NCBI RefSeq assembly: GCF_028009165.1
Contig: NC_079241.1
Location: 4,464,001-4,528,000, forward strand
From: Akanthomyces muscarius
Lineage: Eukaryota > Ascomycota > Sordariomycetes > Hypocreales > Cordycipitaceae
Length of the DNA: 64,000 nt
Direction of reading: 5' to 3'
In this document: positions 56,447-64,000 of the stretch, piece by piece
Layout of the letters: every line of letters starts with the position of its first letter
Numbering within the stretch: the stretch's first letter is position 1
Position numbers and translations under genes: made by a program
The notes under the pieces: model-generated
Database searches by the model: none
Told to the model about the DNA's origin: nothing
What the model saw: only the letters and a program-made list of their open reading frames with translations

Positions 56447-58025
56447 TCAGCTTAGAGCGCCGTATTCGGTCGATGGCGTAGGATGAGAACCGCTGTTGAG
56501 CTTACTACGCTTCTTCTCCTTCTTCGCCCAGCGAAGACCACAAGCGTTGCACAGAGTCTTGGGTCCGTTCGGTCCCTTTCGCCATTCGGGAGAGTCGAGA
56601 GTGCCTGCAAGTCAAATGTTAGAACACGGATCAATTGGCCGCAAGGGTGGCGTTGCCACTTTGCCGAAACTTACCACAGTCAGTGCAGACATATTCCTCG
56701 GACACCTTGATCTTCTTCTTCTTCTCGCCCATCCGCCCATCGCGGTCTTTAGGAATCGCAATACCAGCATCGCCTTTGATCAGCGCGGGGCTGGTATTTC
56801 CAGTGGTAATACCACGGCTGCGCTCGCCTTCAATGTACCGCAAGCCGGTAAGCATCTCAATCGTGTCGGTATGGGAAGCTCCCTCGTAGCGTGCCATCTT
56901 GTCGCGCAGAGAATCCCGGCGACCACCTGCGTTAGATCCTTCCAAGTTTTCTCTCGTCAGCGCGCTGTTGAACGTGAAGGTGTCCGATATGCCGCTCATT
57001 GGCGTATCGCCGTTTCCATGCCCGTGCCGTGGCGTTGAGCCATTGAACTCGGACGGACTCATGTAGGAGTTTGTAGCGCCAGACTGGCTCATGGTTTGCG
57101 ATAGCTGCTGGCGAGTATCATCGGCGTCAGCTTCCTCCTCCCGCTGCAGCTCGGCAATTCGACGCTTGAGGCGCTCATTTTCGATTTTGTGCTCGAGGAA
57201 GGAATCGAGAAGTGCGGCGTTTCGTGTCGGGTATGGACGCGCAACCAAGAAGACAGCTTGGCAGAAAGGCGACTGGTTGTTGGGATTGGGCGCAAACTTG
57301 GCGGCGGCGATGTGGGCATGGCCGACAGCCTCGAAGATGGCGTAGACACCGTCCTTTTTCTTGAAGCGATAAAACATGCGCAGAGTGTTGCCGGACGCAA
57401 TCGATTCGTTGAGTTCGGAGACGAACACGCCCTTGTCGTCGGGGTGGACGAGATCCTTGAGGAAGACGTCGCGTAGGTCGTCCTCGGTGTAGCCTGCAAC
57501 CTCGGCAACGCTGCGGGAGACGAATTTGAGTCGGCCGTTGGCGTCGAGAATCTGCAGCCAGTCGCGCAGCTCCTCGACAATCTTGGCGGGCCAGTTTCGG
57601 CGCTTTGTAAACTCGTTGAGCGTGCTCGTGCCAGGATTGGTGAGCTGCATGGGCTGCAGAGGGCCGCCGACGGGGGAGGGGCCCCCTCCGGGTATGTTGT
57701 CGGCACCGGCGCTGTCAGGGTCGAGGGAATCAGCATCGCCATTGGCCATCATGGCGTCGAGAGCAAAGTCGGGGTTGAAGGCATCACCCATGGAGGCATC
57801 GGCAGGGGTGAAGCCGCCCATGCCCAGGTCCGAGGTGAACTCGCCAAACATCTGGGCGTCGGCAAAGCGCATGGCCTCGTCGCTGCCAAAGGCGGCGGGG
57901 TCGTCAGAGGCGGCCGTCTGGGGCTGCATCATGACGGGGTGCTGGGAGGCATCTGACAGGAAGTCCAGATTAATGTTCTGGAAGGCCGGATAGCCGTTCG
58001 GGGGCGGCGGCTGTCCCTGGGACAT
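56447..58025 (-). CDS. wc-2: White collar 2 (PAS and GATA zinc-finger light/clock transcription factor)
   Basis: Partner of the blue-light receptor WC-1 in the white collar complex, which activates light and circadian genes in the nucleus. Exons are 58025-56675 and 56604-56447, giving 502 residues. The intron (GTAAGT...TCTAAC...TTGCAG) splits the zinc finger after CTDCG. The N-terminus is acidic and Met/Asp/Pro-rich. A PAS domain spans about residues 150-275 ([60 protein letters not shown]). A coiled region ([20 protein letters not shown]) follows. A basic stretch ([15 protein letters not shown]) leads into a single GATA finger with C-X2-C-X18-C-X2-C spacing (CTDC...CNAC) and [11 protein letters not shown]. 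The last 19 residues after KKR are uncertain because GTAGTAAGC followed by GATGCAG could be a second small intron (56505-56442). Length is close to Neurospora WC-2. Confidence 0.95.
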
Positions 58026-59857
58026 GATGGAGGAGCCGGCCGCGCGCCAGCAATGGCATCTGGCAGGCTGGGTTGTTCGGGCGCAGCACTGGCCGGGCGG
58101 GCTGGCGCAGGTATTGGGGGTGGTCTGGCCTGGCCGGTGGGGGGAAGCGAGGCGGCGACCACGAGAGACAGCGTCAACTAGCGGTTATGAGGTAGGTGGT
58201 AGCGGATCCTGGACGCAGGGCGGGATCTAGACGTCGAGATATCGAGATGGCGAACGAGTCGTGTCTGCAAGGGGGGAGTGACGGGACAGACATGCGACGA
58301 TGAGCTGCTCTGGTAGAGAGAACGAGTAGAAGAAAAAAGCAGTCCTCACGAGGCGGAGGTGGAGGGGAGGAATGCCTTGCCGGTCCTCTTGGGCAGAGTT
58401 AGTTTTAGCAATTGGCAAATAGTTGGCACAAGCGGTGCCAGGTGTACCCTCTTTGCCTCTGGCCCTTGTGTACTAGCACTACTAGCAGGGAATGATAAGC
58501 GGGCTCGAGGTGGACAGCGGAAGAGCCACCGAGCTTATGGACGTGTCTAGGACTTTTACTAGGTAACTTAATTCTACAGAATAACCAATGCGTGTAGCCA
58601 CACATCACAAACGTTTCGGCAAGCTGCTCATTTGTGTCTTGCAATCTGCCGACCCTGATCCCCTGCCTCCCAGTACAGCTTGAGGACTGAGGGTCGTCGA
58701 GGGTCGTTCAAGGTCCAGAGGCCGCCGGAGTGAAAGCTCCTAGCAGGAAAAGTGGACAAATTGCCTGCGGCTGTCTGGCTGCACTGCAGTGGTCGTAATG
58801 CCCAACCAAACAGCCCAAGCCAGAAAACAAACATTGATTCGAAAAAAGAAAGTCATTTATTGGGACAGCAGAACCCTGCCGACAGCTGTAGCACTTGATC
58901 AATTTTACTGGGTAGCAGCGGGACAGGAGCTGATGCTCTGCTGCAGGGTCAGGATTCCAGAGTTGCAGGGTTGCAGGGCCTGGACAGCAGCCGCCCGGGG
59001 ACAAGCCGCTTTAGGGTGCTTTCGGGGGTTCACATCCACTGGACCTCCACTGAAACACCCGCAGAATGTCGCTAGCGAGCCTATTTCCAGGGCGCGGCGG
59101 GGCGTGCCTAGCAGGTCGCAGCGCAGCTTGGGGGCACATTTGCCACTGTTGCATGGTAAATTGCAGTGCGATGCACGGCATTTTGGCCCATTTCGCCTTG
59201 TGGCGCGCATCGAAAAGTCGCGGGATTGGCATCCCTGCGCCCATCGCCTTTTCTCGCCACTTCAGCCTCAGCCTCCCGAGTCCCCTCTTTCTAGCCACAA
59301 CAGGCTCAGGCAAATCAGGGTCATCCATCCTCCAAATGGGCGGCGTCAGCTTTTGCCTCTGATCATCTCGTCTCCTCTGCTTGCGTTTTTCTCTTACCGT
59401 CAATTCGCTATTCCGCGTATCCGCTCGTTAATAATCAAAAAGAGGGGGGATCTTTTGGCTCTAACTTTTGACCACGTACCTACCTATCTGCTGCGAAACC
59501 GCTACCCGAAAACTGACTTTCAGACCGTATTTTTACAGAGCCCACGCTTCAACGTTGCACACCAAGCCACCACAAACCTGCGCTACCTCGTCCCCTCTCA
59601 CAGCTACCCTCGGCCAATCTGTGCAAGGCCAACTGCAATCAACGAATCCGGCAATCGCCGCGATTTTTTTCCCCCGTCGTGCGGCCTGCGCAACAACTCG
59701 TCCAGCAGATTGCTCCCTTCCATCTTCCTTCCATTCTTTGGCGGCGCTGGCTATCTATAGCCTATTTCACAGCTCTCCACGCCCGCTCTTGGCACCCGGC
59801 CATTTTGCCACTCTTCTCTCGACCCGTATTAGCCTGCCGTCGCCGCTTAACGTTAAT

Positions 59858-60247
59858 ATGCCGTAAGCACTCAATGGCTGCCTGATCGGCAGCGCGCCCG
59901 CAAAGAAGGGCAGACTACCCTGCAAGTCTTCTGTGCCTCGTGATTGACTCGTGGACTGGTTGCCGTTGCACAACATGCAGAGTATTCTGGCCCCATGGCT
60001 TTGTGGCCCAGTGTGACGATGGGAGTGTGAATGCACCGCCCTCCTGGTCGTGCTCTGAGCTTGTGATTCTCCCAGCATAACAACGTTATCGTCACCCAAA
60101 AGCCTCTCCTCTATTCGGTTCCGTCCGTCCGTCGCTTTCGCTAATAATTCGCCGGCAAGTATCGCGGCCACCGGCGCCCCTCGAATGAGTATCGGTAGCC
60201 TACTTTCCATTGCCGAAAGTTTGGCCATCTTAGCCAATTCGGCCTGA
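59858..60247 (+). CDS. speculative small spliced gene, 58 residues
   Basis: A CT-rich, leader-like block ends in ATGCC immediately followed by GTAAGC, a good donor. Joining to the acceptor TCTCCCAG (exon 2 from 60076) keeps the frame and gives a product of 58 codons containing SSPKSLSSIRFRPSVAFANN and APRMSIGSLLSIAESLAILA before TGA at 60245-60247. The predicted 213-nt intron is long for this genome and lacks a clear CTAAC near its end. The product is unrecognised. The minus strand also has a long open frame here, so coding sense is not certain. Confidence 0.2.
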
Positions 60248-60599
60248 AGCGAAGCGGGTGGCTTTTTACCCCATGGCATAGTGATAGGAAAATGAATGTT
60301 TTGTAAAATTCTCAAATAAGGACTATGTAGTTCCTGGGGCAAAGTCAACCCCTCACTCAGCCACAGCTCTTACACTGATATCTCAGGCATCGTTTCGACC
60401 ATGCGCTTCCATACTTTACCACCCGACGGCATCAGCAGAGTTGAGACAAAATGAGTCTGACTGCGTATTTTGATGCTTAGTGCATTAGATCATCCCCTTT
60501 TCGATGTAGTTATTGATTCAGGCAAACGAAGCTGGGGATTTCGCTCTCTACCCACTTCATACGTATTGCCTGACGGCACGTGAGCACGCATCACCGTTA

Positions 60600-60605
60600 A
60601 CGCGT
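60600..60605. promoter_or_regulatory. ACGCGT (MCB) box upstream of RAD50
   Basis: ACGCGT, the MluI cell-cycle box bound by MBF (Mbp1/Swi6), lies about 150 nt before the RAD50 start codon. MCB boxes drive many G1/S DNA replication and repair genes. The box is inferred from the motif and position only. Confidence 0.35.
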
Positions 60606-60756
60606 GACTGCATGCGCAGCGCGTTTGCTAGCTGCTTGCTTGCCTAGACTCGACCCACACCAAGGAAACCACCAATCCAGGCATTGATTCGTTCACGATC
60701 TGTCGCCAGCTTCGATACTCGGATGTGCATGGTCCTGGCCTCTCCAGGCACTGAAA

Positions 60757-63700
60757 ATGTCGCGGATTGAGAAGCTCTCCATCTCCGGCGTCCGATCCTT
60801 CAGCCCGGCCTGCCGCGAAGCTATTCAGTTCAACACCCCACTGACCCTCATCGTTGGCTACAATGGCTCTGGAAAGACGACAATCATTGAATGTCTAAAG
60901 TATGCGACAACCGGCGAACTCCCGCCCAACAGCAAGGGCGGTGCATTTATCCATGACCCCAAGGTATGCGACCTGTTCCAAGACATCGTACCAGCCACTA
61001 ACCCGGTCAGCTGTGCGGCGAGAAAGAGGTCATGGCCCAGGTCAAGCTTCAGTTCCGTTCCATCAACGACCGCCAGCATGTCGCCACCAGAAGCTTACAG
61101 CTGACGGTCAAGAAAACAACCCGCTCACAGAAAACTCTCGATTGCTCTCTCGTCGTAGTCAACAATGGCGAGAGGACCACCACTTCTACCAGACAAGCCC
61201 AACTTGACGAAATGATTCCCGAGCGACTCGGTGTCTCGCCTGCCATCCTCGACGCCGTCATCTTTTGCCACCAGGATGAGTCTCTGTGGCCTCTCAGCGA
61301 ACCTTCGGCCCTGAAGAAACGATTTGACGAAATATTCGAAGCCCTGAAATATACAAAAGCCATCGAAAACCTCAAGGTCCTTCGCAAGAAGCAAGTCGAG
61401 GAACTCGGCAAGCTCCAAAACGATGAGGCCCATAATAAAGTCAACAAAGATCGAGGCGAGCGTGCTGAGAAACGCATGACCGGTCTTCAAGCCGAGATTG
61501 AAGCCGCGCGCGAAAAATGCGAGGCAATCACGACAGAAATGCAAGACACACAAGACAAAATTAAACAGAAGCATGAACAAGCAAACAGCTTCTTGCGTAT
61601 TGTGCAAAATCTTAGCACTAAACGCGAACAGCTTGAGTTTCGTCAGGATGCGGCCGACGAGCTGCGGGAGACGTTCGACGAGCTTTCCGAAGATGACGGA
61701 TCTCTCGAACGCCAACTCGTGCAGTACGGAGAGAGCATGCGCCGCCAAAGTGAAGAGGCGAATCGAAACAAGACGCAATACGACGACCTCCAACAAGACC
61801 TTGTCAAGTCCCGTAGAAATCTTTCTGCCAAGCTTGCCGAGCAGGGTAAACATCAGTCTGATAAGGACAAGCACGAGCGTCAGTTGAAGATGCGCATGGA
61901 AATGGTGCAAGAGGCTGCTCAGCGTCATGGATTCCGCGGCTACGACGATGACTTGACTGATTCGCTCATCAAACAATTCAATGACAGAATCCAGAAGCTT
62001 CTCGCCGAGAAAAAGCGAGAGCTGGAGCGCCTGCAGAAAGAAAATGCCGCGGAGCTAGACAAAGCATCCTCTACCATCTCAGAGCTCGAAGGACAAAAAG
62101 CTGCTCGAACTCAAGATCGTGTTTCTGCCAAGCAGCGTATGGGAGCCATTGAAAAGCGGACGACTGTGCTACAGAACGAATCCTCGTCAATTGACGTCGA
62201 CGAAGGTCTGAAAGCTGTCCTTGACGGCCAGCTGGGTGAGCTGGAAAACAAGTTTGCGCAGATTCAGCAAGACTTTGAGACGGCCGCTTGGGACAAGCAA
62301 ATCTCAGAGGAGAATGCAAAGCTTTGGCAACTCGAGAGTGAAAGCGAAAAACTAGGAAGAGAACTCATCGAATGCACCCGCCTCGCCTCTGAACGAGCAC
62401 AGCTGGACTTCAGAAAGAAGGAACTTTCTGACCGCAAACTCAAACTCACTACGCTTACCGAGACTTGGAAATCGAAACTGGACAATGTCGTTGGTGACAA
62501 TTGGTCTCCAGAGGACCTAGAGGCAAAATTCCAAGCATTACTCACAGCCCAGACTAAAGCACTTCAAATGGCTCGACAGCAACAAGAACAGACACGTCAA
62601 AAGCAGGCCAAGGTGGATTACAAGCTCAAAACAGTCAAGGAGCACTGCGAACAGAAACAGGCAGAGCAGAACGAGTGCAAGAAGCAAGTCCTCAAGGCAC
62701 TCCAAAACGTACGAGATTCGGCTGTGATAGAAGACTACACGGAAGAGGTATCGGCAACAGAGCAGCAAATAGAGACTTTGCGAGACGATCTCAGCCTCAT
62801 AGACGCCCTCAAAGACTACTATACCAAATGCAAGCGGGCGCTTGATGCAAAGAAGACCTGCCTTCTTTGTGATCGTCACTTTGATGACAATCAGTCTGCT
62901 AGTATCGACAGGTTGCGCGCCAAAATTGACCGTCACTTGAATTCCAAAACGAAAGTCGAGGCCGAGCAGGACTTGAGTGAGGCTTCTTCCACACTGCAAT
63001 CTCTTGTTGCCGTGCGAAGTCAGTATGATACGTACGAGAGATTGGGCAAAGAACTTCCTGGGCTACGCGATGAACGCAAGTCTATCGAAAGCGATTACGA
63101 ATCAATCGAGAGAGTGCTTGAAGATCACGATGCCGTTGTCACGGCAGAGGAAGAAAGGCAGCGAGATATGGACGACATGTCAAAGACTGTCAGCAACATT
63201 GCACAGACTTTGAAGGATATTCAGGACTCCGAAAACCAGGTCGAGCGCATTGCTTCCCAGCAGCAATCTGTTGGCACTGGCCGTAGTGCTGACGAAATCC
63301 ATGAGCTCCAAGGCACCGTTTCGGAGCAAATGCGTAGCTCCAAGAACCGCGTCTCAAAACTCACAAATGACAGACAGCGAGCTCGAGACCAGATGAGCAC
63401 CCTCGAACTGGAGAAGAGTGAGTTGCGCAACAAGATCAGTCTCACCTCGGGCCAGCTCGATAAAAAGAAGGATCTGATGAACCAAATACAAAGTCTGAAA
63501 GAAGAGCAAGTCCACCAACGCGAAGCTGTGCAGCGCGCTGATGAGGGGCTGGAAAAGGTCGAGCCTCGAATCACGGAAGCACGCGCTATTCGTGACGAGA
63601 CTTTAAAGCGCGGGAGGGCAAAAGAGCAGACCATTACGGAAAGTCGAGACTCAGTTGCCACGTCCATCAACGAAATCAAAATGATTGAGTCTGATATCCA

Positions 63701-64000
63701 GGATTACGAGGATCGCGGCGGTGCCTCCAATTTGGCCTCGAACCAGCGAGCTATTGCGACTCTGGAGCAGACTATCACGACGACGGAAACAGATATCGCA
63801 GAGTTGACACAACGGACAAACAAGCTGAAACAAGACATTGATAATGGTGATCGTACAAAGAAGAACATCAGTGACAATCTTAACTACCGCAAGCACTTGA
63901 GGACGCTGGAGGTTCTACGAGAAGAGATCACTGATCTAGAAGATCGGAATGCTCACGAAGACTATGAGCGTTTGCAGGGTGAAGCGCGCGCACTTGAGAA
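60757..64000 (+). CDS. rad50: DNA double-strand break repair ATPase Rad50, 3' end outside window
   Basis: SMC-like ATPase of the Mre11-Rad50-Nbs1/Xrs2 complex, which tethers and processes DNA ends and activates Tel1/ATM. Exon 1 is 60757-60963. Exon 2 begins at 61011 and runs past 64000; the 47-nt intron is GTATGC...CACTAAC...GGTCAG. About 1065 residues are present out of roughly 1300 usual. The Walker A motif is [18 protein letters not shown]. The Q-loop/lobe I end is [20 protein letters not shown], then [15 protein letters not shown] very long coiled coil follows from about residue 200. The zinc hook CLLC (codons at 62859-62870, in [14 protein letters not shown]) sits at the apex as expected, and the returning coiled coil occupies the rest. 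The signature motif, Walker B and D-loop lie outside the window. The start ATG has an AAA context (GAAAATGTC). Confidence 0.97.

Larger units (their letters stand above)
58026..60756. other. 2.7 kb divergent intergenic region between WC-2 and RAD50
   Basis: The first ~300 bases are the WC-2 leader. A CT-rich block at about 59560-59860 ends in an ATG with an immediate splice donor (see 59858-60247). An ACGCGT box lies near RAD50. No other gene is recognisable. Confidence 0.5.

Noticed and set aside
59767..60348. A 193-codon minus-strand frame between WC-2 and RAD50
   Set aside because: It begins with TTG. An inner ATG (MPWGKKPPASLQ) exists, but no family match or leader supports it and the CT-rich strand is the opposite one. 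It leaves the coding sense of this spot unresolved.
1..64000. tRNA, rRNA, CRISPR array, transposon or secondary-metabolite cluster
   Set aside because: I looked for T-loop/B-box patterns, reverse transcriptase or transposase motifs, long terminal repeats, regular spaced repeats and PKS/NRPS/terpene signatures and saw none. A tRNAscan and repeat search would be the decisive check.

Overview
This window is chromosomal DNA of a filamentous ascomycete (Pezizomycotina), most probably a sordariomycete of the order Hypocreales. The evidence is short (about 57-100 nt) GT-AG introns with internal CTAAC/CTAAT branch sites, Zn2Cys6 regulators, a white-collar-2 photoreceptor partner, GGTACCTAGGTAGG-type intergenic palindromes and CT-rich leaders. 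All exon models were built by hand from splice consensus, reading frame and recalled family conservation. No alignment was run, so species is not assigned.

Layout. 1-2004 (-): 5' part of an ER-degradation mannosidase (EDEM/Htm1, GH47), cut by the window edge. 2005-13554: an 11.5 kb gene desert. 13555-15212 (-): a 500-residue nuclear protein I do not recognise, with a divergent Myb-like core. 15213-26364: a second 11.2 kb desert. 26365-28779 (-): Leu3-type Zn2Cys6 regulator. 30190-30479 (+): possible new small spliced gene. 31420-31936 (+): TIM10. 32452-35207 (-): Stb6-like Sin3-binding protein, divergent from 36222-37671 (+): RMD5/GID2 E3 ligase subunit. 38694-40147 (-): UPF0658-type membrane protein. 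42907-44534 (+): flavin monooxygenase. 44701-46898 (-): arginyl-tRNA synthetase. 48609-50697 (+): amidase-signature enzyme. 50870-51806 (-): small acidic beta-flanking-like protein. 53353-55946 (+): second Zn2Cys6 regulator. 56447-58025 (-): WC-2. 60757-64000 (+): RAD50, cut by the window edge.

Most genes are independent housekeeping or regulatory loci (ER quality control, mitochondrial import, translation, GID degradation of gluconeogenic enzymes, light sensing, DNA repair). No operon-like or secondary-metabolite cluster is visible. From 31 kb on, the genes are compact and alternate in convergent and divergent pairs; the first 30 kb is very sparse. I saw no transposon, CRISPR array, rRNA or convincing tRNA. 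The most unusual content is the isolated unknown regulator between two deserts, several splice oddities (a GC-AG intron inside a zinc cluster, a 7-nt terminal exon, a 17-nt micro-exon), two candidate unannotated small genes and one gene remnant.
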